The notes: generated by a model not told the origin, from the sequence alone. A stretch of DNA of 64,000 nucleotides from UBA11986 sp963734955 (GCA_963734955.1 CAVTJO010000011.1:124001-188000); one strand, 5' to 3'. Shown: positions 37,786-46,648, numbered from the stretch's first letter. Numbers and translations: made by a program.

Positions 37786-38139
37786 CTACACCGTTCTTTC
37801 CTCTCTAACGAAGTGCGGCATCTGGTCCGGTATTGGAAGCGAAAGCTCAACGAACCCGGCGTACTTCCCATCCTTAAACCATGGTGACTGGTAGATCAGC
37901 TTTTTGATTCCCGCTTTTTCGATCGTGTAGATGTTTGGTAAACCCGATCCCAGAAGTGCCGATAGTTTTGCGCGGGCAGGTTCGGGATGGCATGCAAGAA
38001 CGTTTGTTCCAATCAGCTTTGCACCTCCATCCTTTTCAAATGTGGCGCACGATTTCCCGTTCATTGTGAGTATGGTTCCTGTGGGGTCGCATACAGTAAT
38101 TGCTGCGGGAAATTCTTGAATCCAATCATCGACGTTCAT
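37786..38139 (-). CDS. Single-domain PAS sensor protein
   Basis: 117 aa from the ATG at 38139 (AAAGG seven bases upstream; a longer start at 38160 exists). The whole protein is a PAS fold: WIQEFPAAITVCDPTGTILT, MNGKSCATFEKDGGAKLIGT, NVLACHPEPARAKLSALL and a C-terminal IYQSPWFKDGKYAGFVELSL. No kinase or output domain is attached, so it must work through a partner. A truncated relative of its C-terminus occurs at 46908-47025. Confidence 0.82.
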   Translation of the reverse strand: MNVDDWIQEFPAAITVCDPTGTILTMNGKSCATFEKDGGAKLIGTNVLACHPEPARAKLSALLGSGLPNIYTIEKAGIKKLIYQSPWFKDGKYAGFVELSLPIPDQMPHFVREERTV

Positions 38140-38281
38140 TTGGTGACCTTTGAGAATCATGAATGTGCAGAAACGTAATCATCGCGCTTGGTGGGAGTCA
38201 ATCCTGCAGCAATCGGAGTGCATCACCTTGTTGTCATTGCAGATCGGGCAGGCTATCTGTTGCCAACAGATGGGGAAGAAG

Positions 38282-38482
38282 TTATCGCCCTTGCATCTCG
38301 TTTTTCAGAATTTCTGGAAGCAAATCGCCATAGGTAGCCTTGTAGCATTGGCGATAAAGGTTGAAGAAGTAGGCACGGTCCTTTTTCATAGGTTCGCTCG
38401 ATTCCATACTCGACAAGTACTTCATCAATTCGAAAGCAACCCGTTCTTTTGAGTTATCCGCGGGTGCGTCTTGGTTTGACAT
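38282..38482 (-). CDS. Small hypothetical protein
   Basis: 66 aa, mostly helical and charged (RVAFELMKYLSSMESSEPMK, RAYFFNLYRQCYKATYGDLL). A full-strength AAGGAGGT seven bases before the ATG at 38482 makes expression likely despite the size. I recognise no family. It lies downstream of nothing on its strand and may share a promoter region with the divergent 38622 gene. Confidence 0.7.
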   Translation of the reverse strand: MSNQDAPADNSKERVAFELMKYLSSMESSEPMKKDRAYFFNLYRQCYKATYGDLLPEILKNEMQGR

Positions 38483-38621
38483 AATAGTACCTCCTTGTGG
38501 GTCGGTGGTGTGATCTGTGTAAAGAACGGGTTGATGAGAACGGATGAACAGTCACAAGATACAAAAAACCAGAGTGATTAGCACGAAAAGTGTCGGATAT
38601 TGAGGGGTGAGATGAACCGAA

Positions 38622-39074
38622 ATGACCGATAAAGTAGGTACAGAGGAAGCACAAGGGAAAACGGTCAAAACTTACCTTAACCCCGCCCCCCGATCTGTAC
38701 ACGTCCGGACGCTGACGGATGCGAAGTGGTTGCTCTCCCGTTCGATGACGCAACTGCAGGGCGGGAGAATTCACGGCCAGGATGCAAAAGACTTGTGTTA
38801 TCTTCTCAGCACGTTCGTGCAGGTTGTGAAGGATGCAGATATCGAGGAACGTCTAACCAAATTGGAACAAGCAACAGGCGATAACGTGAGCTCAATAGAG
38901 AAACGGCTTGAGGATTTGAGCGAGAGTCAGCCCCCGGTTTTATCTCGTGTCTCAGAATCTGTTACGACACGACACTTGGCATCTCCTTATTCAGTTGTAG
39001 CCTGCTCTATCCTTTTGCTGCATATCGGGAACCGAGCGGGTAAGAAATGTTATGCTGTTGGTTTTAATTCTTGA
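38622..39074 (+). CDS. Hypothetical protein, unknown family
   Basis: 150 aa. The N-terminal 100 residues look well structured (VHVRTLTDAKWLLSRSMTQL, GRIHGQDAKDLCYLLSTFVQ, IEERLTKLEQATGDNVSSIE), the last part being coiled-coil-like. From about residue 110 the sequence (VLSRVSESVTTRHLASPYS) loses that character and runs 25 bases into the convergent small basic gene, so a late frameshift or read-through tail is possible. No function can be assigned. Confidence 0.55.
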   Translation: MTDKVGTEEAQGKTVKTYLNPAPRSVHVRTLTDAKWLLSRSMTQLQGGRIHGQDAKDLCYLLSTFVQVVKDADIEERLTKLEQATGDNVSSIEKRLEDLSESQPPVLSRVSESVTTRHLASPYSVVACSILLLHIGNRAGKKCYAVGFNS

Positions 39075-39193
39075 TTGAACACCCCATGGTTCATTTTTTG
39101 ATCTTTCTTTTCTCTTTTGGCCGCCTTTTTTTCTTTCATGGTTTTTGCCGGTTCTTTTTTTGAATTCCTTCTTGTGTTTCGACCTTTGCTCAT
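39050..39193 (-). CDS. Small, highly basic lysine-rich protein
   Basis: 47 aa from the ATG at 39193, chosen because AAGGGAAC lies a few bases upstream; the longer frame from 39256 lacks one. It consists almost entirely of lysine/arginine-rich helix (SKGRNTRRNSKKEPAKTMKE, KKAAKREKKDQK). Short SKGRN...KEPAKT...KEKKAAK proteins are widespread and uncharacterised; nucleic-acid binding is plausible from charge alone. Confidence 0.65.
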   Translation of the reverse strand: MSKGRNTRRNSKKEPAKTMKEKKAAKREKKDQKMNHGVFNQELKPTA

Positions 39194-39274
39194 GGTGTGT
39201 TCCCTTTTGAATGTGATGAAAACAAGTAGACGCAATCTAAGCTGATCATACTCCAACCAGGTCAGCCCAAAGGG

Positions 39275-39619
39275 TTATCGGGCTTCGATCTTCTTGGGCT
39301 TGGTTTCCGCTCCACCTCCTTTGATAGCGACCTTCACAGCATCTTCCATCGGATCTTTGAAGGGCACCTCGATCCTGAGCAGGCCGTGCTCGTACGTCGC
39401 TTCCGCTTTGTCAGGTTTCACCGGCCAAGCCAAAGCCAGTGCTGAAACATACTCGATATCCCTCGCTGGTGCTGTCAGGTGGACGCTGTCTGGCAGGAGC
39501 TTCAGATCGATGGTATCCGTTGGCGCTCCTGGAATGGCGAACTCCACAACCAGCTTGTTTTTCTCCCCGTCAGCATACGCTACTGTGTTGGGTGCAACCC
39601 TAATCCGATTTTCCAGCAT
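39275..39619 (-). CDS. Hsp20/alpha-crystallin (CS-like) domain protein
   Basis: 114 aa with a single beta-sandwich: VAYADGEKNKLVVEFAIPGA, IDLKLLPDSVHLTAPARDIE and the closing KAEATYEHGLLRIEVPFKDP, where the GLLRIEVP strand matches the alpha-crystallin signature. A strong AAGGAGG lies seven bases before the ATG at 39619. Small heat-shock proteins hold unfolding clients without ATP. The N-terminal arm and the C-terminal IxI motif are short or absent, so oligomer size may be reduced. Confidence 0.8.
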   Translation of the reverse strand: MLENRIRVAPNTVAYADGEKNKLVVEFAIPGAPTDTIDLKLLPDSVHLTAPARDIEYVSALALAWPVKPDKAEATYEHGLLRIEVPFKDPMEDAVKVAIKGGGAETKPKKIEAR

Positions 39620-39801
39620 CGTGGCAACCTCCTTGTTTGTCTCTAAGAGAGATCAATGAAGTCAACCCGGCTCGTCAGATTACCGGGAGATTGGACTGTA
39701 CAACTGATCTTAGTATGTCAGTTGTTACACCAAAAAGAATCAATCTAAGGGTTGAAAGCGTAGTTAACCCCTTCGGTTTGTTGTAAGGTATTGAAAGACA
39801 G

Positions 39802-39834
39802 ATGAGTTCGAGGTCGAAACCTCCCCGAACTCAT
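39802..39834. other. Stable intergenic hairpin
   Basis: ATGAGTTCG and CGAACTCAT form a 9-bp perfect stem enclosing AGG...CCT. No T-run follows on the plus strand. It could be a processing site or transcription stop between the Hsp20 gene and the tRNA. The rest of 39620-40037 holds nothing else I can support. Confidence 0.5.
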
Positions 39835-40037
39835 TATTGAGGGCTTATGGGGTAACTTCCCCGGGGAGAGTAGTCACTGTGGGAAGATGCGCGAGGCTTG
39901 CAAGTCGGTTGCCAATCCTGTATCTTCTTGCCATACCTGAGGGTAAAAAGTGAAAAATTCTGACAAATACCGTTGTACGAAACGGGCCGAAATTTCAATG
40001 AATGGCTGAAATGAACCAGAATTGAAGGAAATTGAAT

Positions 40038-40109
<72 letters not shown>

Positions 40110-40190
40110 CTAACGATACGTGCGACAGGTACTTCAAGTCCTGAAGCCTGCATCTCCCCTTTCCTGGAATCAGATCAACGTACTCTACTC

Positions 40191-40676
40191 ATGCAAGATG
40201 CACCGGTCACGGCTATCCAGGCGATACAGGCCATCCTCGCCCCTGCATTGGGAATCTCTGCTGTTGGACTGTTGCTGCTTGCGCTGATGAGCAGGTACTC
40301 CACCATCGTCAACCGGATTCGCCTCCTCAACGAAGAGAAGAGAAAGTTCGTCCGGCAGCTTGCCGAAAAAGGGGAATTGGCTTACACCGATAATGCGAGG
40401 TACATGAGCATCAGGAAGCAGACTGAGGAATTGCTGGTACGCAGCTCGCTCGTCCGCAACGCGGTGCTCAGCATGCAGACCGCTGTCGGAATGTTTGTCC
40501 TGTCATCCATTGCGATCGGTTTGAATCTTTTCGTCAATAGCGAAGCCTTCAAAGCACTCCCTCTCATCGTGTTTCTCGTGGGCATGGTCTGCATTATGGT
40601 GGGGGTGATCTTTGCCGGACTCGAGGTCCACCGTTCATTCAAGATCGTTCTGATCGAAGTCAAGGCTGAAGAATAA
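40191..40676 (+). CDS. DUF2721 family membrane protein
   Basis: 161 aa with three membrane helices: about 12-31 (LAPALGISAVGLLLLALMSR), 92-112 and 120-140. The loop after helix 1, STIVNRIRLLNEEKRKFVRQ, is the family's conserved cytoplasmic signature with the NR and LNxE residues. Function is unknown across the family. No strong ribosome site is seen before the ATG at 40191. It lies alone between a tRNA and the convergent thioesterase gene. Confidence 0.85.
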   Translation: MQDAPVTAIQAIQAILAPALGISAVGLLLLALMSRYSTIVNRIRLLNEEKRKFVRQLAEKGELAYTDNARYMSIRKQTEELLVRSSLVRNAVLSMQTAVGMFVLSSIAIGLNLFVNSEAFKALPLIVFLVGMVCIMVGVIFAGLEVHRSFKIVLIEVKAEE

Positions 40677-40691
40677 CGTCGGGCCTCCACT

Positions 40692-41156
40692 TCACCGCAT
40701 GTGCTCCGGCATTTGCACGGCAACAACTTCTCCACGAGCACACACCTCACCATTTGCCAGCAGTCTGGCTTCCACCACCACTCTACGCCCCTTTCGCTCG
40801 GTTGCACGCCCCCTCACCTCCAGCACAACTCCGAGGGGCGTCGGACGGAGATAATCAACCTTAAGGGAAGCAGTGACAAATCGAAATGCGGGTTCTGTTC
40901 CCATCTCGCGCCCCGCCGCACGATATGATGCTGCGGCAGCGATGCCCGTTCCGTGACAGTCGATAAGCGAGGCTATCAGACCCCCATACACATAACCTGG
41001 AATCGCCATGTGATAGGGCATCGGAGTGAACTTCGCAACCATTTCATCACCATCCCATCGGCTTTTGATCTGAAGCCCGTGCTCGTTCAATCTCCCACAG
41101 CCATAGCAATGGCTCAAATCGTCAGGGTAGAAATCCTGAATGGCATTTACATTCAT
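40692..41156 (-). CDS. PaaI-family hotdog thioesterase
   Basis: 154 aa. SHCYGCGRLNEHGLQIKSRW at the start is the CxxCG pattern seen in one PaaI branch. The hotdog core follows: IPGYVYGGLIASLIDCHGTG, the HGG-like segment here reading YGG, with Asp66 as likely catalytic acid, and SLKVDYLRPTPLGVVLEVRG. Such enzymes hydrolyse acyl-CoA thioesters; the acyl group is unknown. Twenty-one bases separate it from the hrpB stop, so it is likely co-transcribed with hrpB. Confidence 0.85.
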   Translation of the reverse strand: MNVNAIQDFYPDDLSHCYGCGRLNEHGLQIKSRWDGDEMVAKFTPMPYHMAIPGYVYGGLIASLIDCHGTGIAAAASYRAAGREMGTEPAFRFVTASLKVDYLRPTPLGVVLEVRGRATERKGRRVVVEARLLANGEVCARGEVVAVQMPEHMR

Positions 41157-41177
41157 ACGGGTTTCTCCATTGTGTGC

Positions 41178-43667
41178 TCATTGTCGTTGAGATCGTGTTG
41201 TTCTTTTTGTCGGCTCAGCCTTCAAGGGATCCTCCGGCCAGTAATGCTTCGGATACCGTCCGCGCATTTGCTTGCGGACCTCAGGGTAGGCGTTCGTCCA
41301 GAAACTGCGAAGATCCTGCGTCACCGCAAGTGGGCGACCTGCAGGCGAGAGAAGATGAATCAACAAGGGCGCTTTCCCTCCCGCAATGGTCGGCGTATCT
41401 GTCTGGCCAAACATTTCCTGCAGTTTGACGGCAAGGACCGGCTGTGGTCCGGATGCATAATCGAGACGAACGTGCGAACCCGTCGGCACTTTGAATGTGG
41501 CAGGTGCAAGACGGTCAAGATCTTTCAGGTTTGAATGCGAGAAGAGCGACTTGAGAATCGCCAGCATGTCAAGAAGTGAGAGATGAGACCGGCGTGTCAC
41601 GCCATGGAGAAATGGCGCGAGCCACGTACCGAGGGTCTCGACAAGATGGCCATCGCTGAGATCGGGCCAGTGGGCGGCAACCAATCCTTGTTCGCGGAGC
41701 CATTCACTCCGAGCCCGCAGAGATCCAGAATCTTTGCCCCAGGGAAGAGAATCAAGTCCCATTTGCTTCACGCCCTCGACCATCGCGGAGACCGACTCGG
41801 CTGATTCAGGTGTACAATTCTGTTCGGTGATAATCAGATCATCAAGCAGTTGCACGCGCCGCGCAACCACCTCCTCCCCTTGGGGATCCCAGAAGACCTC
41901 CTCTTTTGAAGTGATCCTGTCGGCAAACACATCGAGCAAATTCGATTTCTTTAGAGGCGCCGCGAGGAAGATCCTCACCTCCGTTCCGATTCCGTCAACG
42001 TCAGCAACAGCGAGAAACTCCTCGCGTTTCAATCCGCTCCACGACGGGAGGGTCGCGCCGGTACCGCTTGCCATTTGGTATCGCGCGTCCTCGCCACTTC
42101 TGCGGCGCGCAATTCGTTCCGGAAACGCCAGTGCAAGCAGAATCCCCGCATCGCAATCATTCCCAACTTCGTTAGCTTTCAGCGCCAGGCATTGCCGAAG
42201 ACGACGTGCTTCGGCAAGGATGCGAGTTCTCACAACCGGATCGCCTCCCCCGGCTCTCAGTGCATCAAGTCGTAGATTGAAGTCAACATCCACACTTTGT
42301 TGGCCTCGCAGAATGTCTCTTTCCTCAAGTAAAGCAGCAACATCACAGGCAAGAGGGCCAAGGCCAAGTTCCGATCCGCGAATGAGCATGTGAGACAGAC
42401 GAGGATGGGCGGGAATATCAGCCATGACCCGACCATGCTCTGTAAGTGCTCCATGAGTGTCAAGTGCGTTGAGAGAATGGAGGAGATTCTGTGCTTGTTG
42501 AATGTGCACAGCAGGTGGTCGATCCAGGAAACGGAGCGAGCCTCCATCGCCTGCACCCCACCGTGCAAGATCAAGCACAAGGGGAGCGAGATCAGTCGTC
42601 AGAATTTCGGGAACAGGATAGTTCTCAAGATGTTCATGTTGCTCTTTGGTCCACAACCGGTAGCACACACCGGGTTGCTGGCGGCCCGCACGTCCACGAC
42701 GCTGGTCGGCTGCAGCTTTCGACACCGGCAACGTAACCAGACCCGACATCCCGCGGCGCGGGTCAAAGCGAGAATTGCGTGAAAGGCCCGCATCAACCAC
42801 AACCCGTACACCGTCGATTGTCAGACTTGTCTCTGCAATACTGGTTGACAGGATGACTTTTCGTGTCCCGGGTGGAGCCGGTGACAGTGCCCGCCGTTGG
42901 GATTCGTCGCTTGCTTCACCATAGAGTGTGTGAATGAAGATATCATCCGGCAGATCCTTGCCGCGTAACAAGCCCTCAACTCTGTGAATCTCGGGTTGTC
43001 CTGGAAGGAACACAAGAACATCACCATCCTCCTCACTCAACGCCCGCTGGATGACCTCGACGGTCTTCTCCTCGATCCTTCCAGAGTTAGGGAATGCGAG
43101 ATAGTGGGTCTCCACAGGATAACTTTGTCCTGCACTTTTCACCACCGGAGCGCCCCCGAGCAGGTGTGCCACAGCGACGCCATCCAGCGTGGCAGACATG
43201 ACAAGGATGCGCAAATCGTCGCGAAGGTGCTCTTGAACATCAAGTGCAAGCGCGAGCCCGAGGTCGGCATGGATGCTGCGCTCGTGAAACTCGTCGAATA
43301 TCACAAGGGCAACGCCAGGAAGATCCGGCGCTTCCTGCAACATTCGGGTCAACACCCCCTCTGTCACAATTTCAATCCGGGTAGTCTCACTGATGCGCGT
43401 CTCCCCGCGTATGCGGTAGCCTACGACTCTTCCAACGGGTTGTCCGATCACTGAAGACATGAACTCCGCAGACCTGCGCGCAGCCAATCGTCGGGGCTCG
43501 AGCATCACGAGATGTTTCCCATCCATCCAAGCCTCCTTCAACAACGCAAGCGGGACGCGTGTTGTCTTCCCTGCTCCCGGAGGGGCGGACAAGACGACAT
43601 TACGAGACACATTCAATGCATCGGAGAGTTGTGGAAGTACGTCCTCGATCGGGAGAGGTTGACTCAT
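41178..43667 (-). CDS. hrpB: ATP-dependent RNA helicase HrpB
   Basis: 829 aa, a full-length DEAH-box helicase of the HrpB type. Motifs: SAPPGAGKTTRVPLALLKEA (I), VIFDEFHERSIHADLGLAL (II, DEFH), VMSATLDG (III), VILSTSIAETSLTIDGVRVV (V) and DQRRGRAGRQQPGVCYRLW (VI). A helicase-associated domain follows, then the HrpB-specific C-terminal region (VPTGSHVRLDYASGPQPVLA, HLLSPAGRPLAVTQDLRSFW). Frame intact throughout. The cellular RNA target is not established. Confidence 0.96.
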   Translation of the reverse strand: MSQPLPIEDVLPQLSDALNVSRNVVLSAPPGAGKTTRVPLALLKEAWMDGKHLVMLEPRRLAARRSAEFMSSVIGQPVGRVVGYRIRGETRISETTRIEIVTEGVLTRMLQEAPDLPGVALVIFDEFHERSIHADLGLALALDVQEHLRDDLRILVMSATLDGVAVAHLLGGAPVVKSAGQSYPVETHYLAFPNSGRIEEKTVEVIQRALSEEDGDVLVFLPGQPEIHRVEGLLRGKDLPDDIFIHTLYGEASDESQRRALSPAPPGTRKVILSTSIAETSLTIDGVRVVVDAGLSRNSRFDPRRGMSGLVTLPVSKAAADQRRGRAGRQQPGVCYRLWTKEQHEHLENYPVPEILTTDLAPLVLDLARWGAGDGGSLRFLDRPPAVHIQQAQNLLHSLNALDTHGALTEHGRVMADIPAHPRLSHMLIRGSELGLGPLACDVAALLEERDILRGQQSVDVDFNLRLDALRAGGGDPVVRTRILAEARRLRQCLALKANEVGNDCDAGILLALAFPERIARRRSGEDARYQMASGTGATLPSWSGLKREEFLAVADVDGIGTEVRIFLAAPLKKSNLLDVFADRITSKEEVFWDPQGEEVVARRVQLLDDLIITEQNCTPESAESVSAMVEGVKQMGLDSLPWGKDSGSLRARSEWLREQGLVAAHWPDLSDGHLVETLGTWLAPFLHGVTRRSHLSLLDMLAILKSLFSHSNLKDLDRLAPATFKVPTGSHVRLDYASGPQPVLAVKLQEMFGQTDTPTIAGGKAPLLIHLLSPAGRPLAVTQDLRSFWTNAYPEVRKQMRGRYPKHYWPEDPLKAEPTKRTTRSQRQ

Positions 43668-43801
43668 GAGTTGAGGATTGAGAAATTAACAGGTCTAAGG
43701 AATGCAACGGTTCACAAATTGTCAATCAGCAATTCAACCCAAGCCGCCTCGAACTCATTGATTCTGCGAAGGTGTTTTGGTATATTGCCGCGGGGTTTCC
43801 A

Positions 43802-43876
43802 GGACGCTTAGCTCAGCTGGTTCAGAGCGCCTGCCTTACAAGCAGGAGGTCAGTGGTTCAAATCCACTAGCGTCCA
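43802..43876 (+). tRNA. tRNA-Val (anticodon TAC)
   Basis: 75 nt. Acceptor GGACGCT/AGCGTCC, D stem GCTC/GAGC, anticodon stem CCTGC/GCAGG with loop CTTACAA (anticodon TAC), T arm AGTGG TTCAAAT CCACT. CCA is not encoded. Confidence 0.97.
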
Positions 43877-43961
43877 CTGAGACAACCAGTTCTGGCCAGT
43901 TTTCCCTCAAATTCCAACCGACAATCTATATACTCTATTAGTAGTTGAAGATTTCCTTCTG

Positions 43962-43985
43962 AACACCTCAAGTTACGGGGGTGTT
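43962..43985 (+). terminator. Possible terminator after tRNA-Val
   Basis: AACACC and GGTGTT can pair around TCAAGTTACGGG, followed by TCATGC. The stem is short and the T-run poor. Confidence 0.3.
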
Positions 43986-44064
43986 TCATGCTTTCTCTCT
44001 TCAAACGTGCCCATCACACTTATCACATTCTCTGACCTGATGGAGACAGAAGGACATAGAAAAC

Positions 44065-44084
44065 GCCCCCGAGTTATCAGGGGC
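44065..44084 (-). terminator. Probable terminator of the duplicated-domain gene
   Basis: GCCCC...GGGGC hairpin; on the minus strand the second arm is followed by GTTTTCTATG, about 110 bases after the stop of the 44196 gene. The 43877-44195 interval otherwise holds nothing supportable. Confidence 0.45.
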
Positions 44085-44195
44085 ATGTGTGATTGAACAA
44101 AATATGTCCTTCAGCTTGTCGGGGCCACGCCACAAGCGCCGGATGATACCTTAGCCAAATACAACAAATCGCTTCCGCCAGTCCGACTGCGAAGG

Positions 44196-44879
44196 TTACT
44201 CCCACCCTTCTTTTGCCAACGCCGAATGCAGTTCGTTCGGATGATGACGGCAGTGGTACTCAAGTTGACTGGAATCTTCATGAGCGTTCGAATACGTCCA
44301 CCCTTTCGACATCAGATTTCGTTCATGCAATTCATGGAGCAACACGTAAGGTCGTTCTGCTTCTTCGAGATCATTATCGATCCACACTTCGTTCTCCGGT
44401 ACAAACTCATAGACATGATCGTGCCCACCCTCCGTAAAATCCACGTCGAATACACTCCGTACCAACCGTCCATCCACAATCCAAACGACCACTCCTGATT
44501 CAAGTGTTTTCCATAATCGTTGATGCACTTGTCTGGGATCAGGCAGGCTGCCACCCTTTGTCAACTTCTTCACGTCGCCAGCTTTCTTGCGCTCCGCCAT
44601 TTCAGCTTTGTCGGCAGCCTCTAACGCTTCATCATAGGGAACGCCTTTTGCCATCAGCTTGTGTTCCATAAGAAGATGATCAATGAAAAATCCCTGCTCG
44701 TCAGGTTGTGCTTCCTTATCAAGCCAGAATTCATTTGCAGGTATGCAATCGAAACTGTAGTGGTGTCCGTAGTTGGTAAACTCTTCGTCCAAATACGTAC
44801 GAACGTAGGTACCATCAACCACCCAAATACTGATGTTTCCTCGCTGTCCGACTTTTGACAGATAAGGCGGCTTCGTCAA
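44196..44879 (-). CDS. Protein with two copies of an uncharacterised domain
   Basis: 227 aa from a TTG at 44879, chosen because AGGAGAG lies four to five bases upstream and the family-like sequence starts there (TKPPYLSKVGQRGNISIWVV); the open frame extends further upstream without Met support. The protein is an internal duplication: copy 1 IWVVDGTYVRTYLDEEFTNY...NEFWLD...FIDHLLMEHKLMAKGVPYDE, copy 2 VWIVDGRLVRSVFDVDFTEG...NEVWID...YVLLHELHERNLMSKGWTYS. Copy 2 holds HELHER followed by AHEDSSQLE, a possible metal-site arrangement. Function unknown; soluble. Confidence 0.7.
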   Translation of the reverse strand: MTKPPYLSKVGQRGNISIWVVDGTYVRTYLDEEFTNYGHHYSFDCIPANEFWLDKEAQPDEQGFFIDHLLMEHKLMAKGVPYDEALEAADKAEMAERKKAGDVKKLTKGGSLPDPRQVHQRLWKTLESGVVVWIVDGRLVRSVFDVDFTEGGHDHVYEFVPENEVWIDNDLEEAERPYVLLHELHERNLMSKGWTYSNAHEDSSQLEYHCRHHPNELHSALAKEGWE

Positions 44880-45238
44880 AGTGTCTCTCCTCGCGCTTGT
44901 ATGCGATGCACGGATTTTAGACGGATTGATAAACCAATACTTTGCTCCTCTTGAATCACCACCAAGATTCGTACCCAATATTCCCTGAAGGGCTCCTCCG
45001 CGGGAACAGGCATGGTTGCCAGAACAGACAGAAAACAATGGCAGAAAATGGTCACATCAAGGTCCCCACTTACGAAATGGGTCGCGCAATACCAGGGGTA
45101 CGCCCGCTGCGAGGCTTCCGATCAACAATTGTTTCGAATGCACTACAAACAGGTCTCACACCTGTGGAACCGGACCTTCCGATAGGCCGGTGGCTTGCCA
45201 GCATAACAGGTTGAATTGAGAACGTACGCCGGATTATT
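44880..45238 (+). other. Intergenic, possible decayed reading frame
   Basis: No intact gene. One plus-strand frame at about 45024-45182 reads LTKWVAQYQGYARCEASDQQ then LFRMHYKQVSHLWNRTFR before a TAG, faintly resembling the C-terminal end of group II intron reverse transcriptases. The likeness is weak and no RT core or intron RNA domain is seen. Confidence 0.2.
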
Positions 45239-46105
45239 CTAGTCACCCTCCGCCTGAAGCCGTTCGCCGATATCTTTCACGGACGTCATGCTTTCCAGTT
45301 GTTCCGGTAAGTACTCGGAGGAAGTAACGAACGTCCACACATAGGCGGCAATTGCATAGATATTGCCGGTAGAGAATTCATCAAGATCGATTGCAACATA
45401 GAGAATAACGAGGAAGATTCCCAGGAGAAATACTCGAAGGACGCCAAAGTTCATCGCCCCCCTATTAGCGATTTTTTGTTTCCACATTGCCATCTCAGCG
45501 TAGTACGATTGGATCTGCCCGACATCGTTGGTTGAGTAGACACGATAGATGTCTTCCTGCTGATCATGAATTTGTTTCTGGAAGAACGAAACTTTCCTGT
45601 AGTAGAGTCGGCTCATCAATAACATCGGCACAAGAATCGTGACACAAGTCGCCCCAAGCCGCCAATCGAACAAAGTCAGCGCTATGACCGCGCCGCCAAT
45701 GTCAATCCCTTGTTCAATCAGGTCGGGGACCCGATATTGGTAGAAGTTGATCAATTCACGAGAAAGTTCGGCCCGTGCCGCAGCACGAGAAGCGTCCATG
45801 GACCCCTTGGTTACCTTTTGTGCAATGTTGGCAGCGAGGTCGTTGTAGATTGTAAGATAGATTTTCTCGTCACGAGAACGGCGATAGGTACCGACACCGG
45901 AATTAACCGCGAAAACGCCGATCCAGATAAGTATGGGAATGGTCGGAGATCCTTGCGGTGGGGTAGTGAGCGCGTCAATCATCGCGTCGATGACGTTGCC
46001 AAACACGGTAGGTTCAATAATCCATGCTGTCTTCTCGATAATAACGAATGAGAACGCAAGAAGAATACTCCTTCGGTACCTCATGACTATTGTGTTCAGT
46101 TTCAT
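45239..46105 (-). CDS. ABC transporter six-helix membrane domain protein without ATPase domain
   Basis: 288 aa. Six membrane helices of the type I exporter fold: about 12-32, 56-74, a long cytoplasmic extension with SRELINFYQYRVPDLIEQGI, 138-176 as a hairpin (GGAVIALTLFDWRLGATCVT, VPMLLMSRLYYRKVSFFQKQ), then 222-270. The protein stops just after TSVKDIGERLQAEGD, exactly where the nucleotide-binding domain would begin, and no NBD gene is adjacent. It needs a separate ATPase or has a non-transport role; truncation of a longer gene is less likely because the stop is shared by a recognised stand-alone family. Confidence 0.82.
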   Translation of the reverse strand: MKLNTIVMRYRRSILLAFSFVIIEKTAWIIEPTVFGNVIDAMIDALTTPPQGSPTIPILIWIGVFAVNSGVGTYRRSRDEKIYLTIYNDLAANIAQKVTKGSMDASRAAARAELSRELINFYQYRVPDLIEQGIDIGGAVIALTLFDWRLGATCVTILVPMLLMSRLYYRKVSFFQKQIHDQQEDIYRVYSTNDVGQIQSYYAEMAMWKQKIANRGAMNFGVLRVFLLGIFLVILYVAIDLDEFSTGNIYAIAAYVWTFVTSSEYLPEQLESMTSVKDIGERLQAEGD

Positions 46106-46150
46106 GGGTCAATAGTTCCGGTTCATTTGTTTGGCTGGAATGTCGCCTGA

Positions 46151-46648
46151 CTACTGACTGGACTTGCCCAGGTCTGGAAACACTCTAGGTGCACACATCG
46201 GACAAATGCCGTGTGTCAACGAGGCCCCCTTTTCTCGAAGATACTCCTCGATCGGCTGCCATGTGCCATCGTCTGTGCGGTACTTCTTGCACCATGCGCA
46301 TATTGGAAGAAGGGATTCCAGGTTCTTGATCCGCTGCTCCTTCTCTCGCTGGAATCGGATTGTGTGAACAAACCCGAAGACAATGAGAAACACCGCAAGT
46401 GTATCCACGACATCACTCACGTCATTCAGCAGCTGATCGAGTCTTAGTTTTGTCACATGAAGGACATCGGCAAGAAATGACGACGGGAACTGAATGAACA
46501 CGTCACAGAGCCTCGCAACAAAGAGCAGGCCAACACTCACAATGAAAAAGAACAACGAGTTGAACCACCCCCGTTCCCTCCAAAGAAGGTAGAGCGCCCC
46601 AGCAAGGGGGAATAGACTTATGAGCTCCGGAATATAGTTCAAGTTCAT
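46151..46648 (-). CDS. Membrane protein with C-terminal kinase-associated CxxC/CPxC zinc-like motif
   Basis: 165 aa from the ATG at 46648 (GGATGGAG upstream). Three to four membrane helices occupy about residues 6-100. A short linker (FQREKEQRIKNLESLLPICA) leads to CAWCKKYRTDDGTWQPIEEY and THGICPMCAPRV, the four-cysteine tail normally found at the end of PAS histidine kinases and response regulators. Here no PAS, kinase or receiver domain is present, so it looks like a membrane-anchored version of that accessory module. Function unknown. Confidence 0.72.
   Translation of the reverse strand: MNLNYIPELISLFPLAGALYLLWRERGWFNSLFFFIVSVGLLFVARLCDVFIQFPSSFLADVLHVTKLRLDQLLNDVSDVVDTLAVFLIVFGFVHTIRFQREKEQRIKNLESLLPICAWCKKYRTDDGTWQPIEEYLREKGASLTHGICPMCAPRVFPDLGKSSQ

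Noticed and set aside
45010..45182. Group II intron maturase remnant
   Set aside because: Only a faint C-terminal likeness; no RT motifs and no intron RNA domain V seen.
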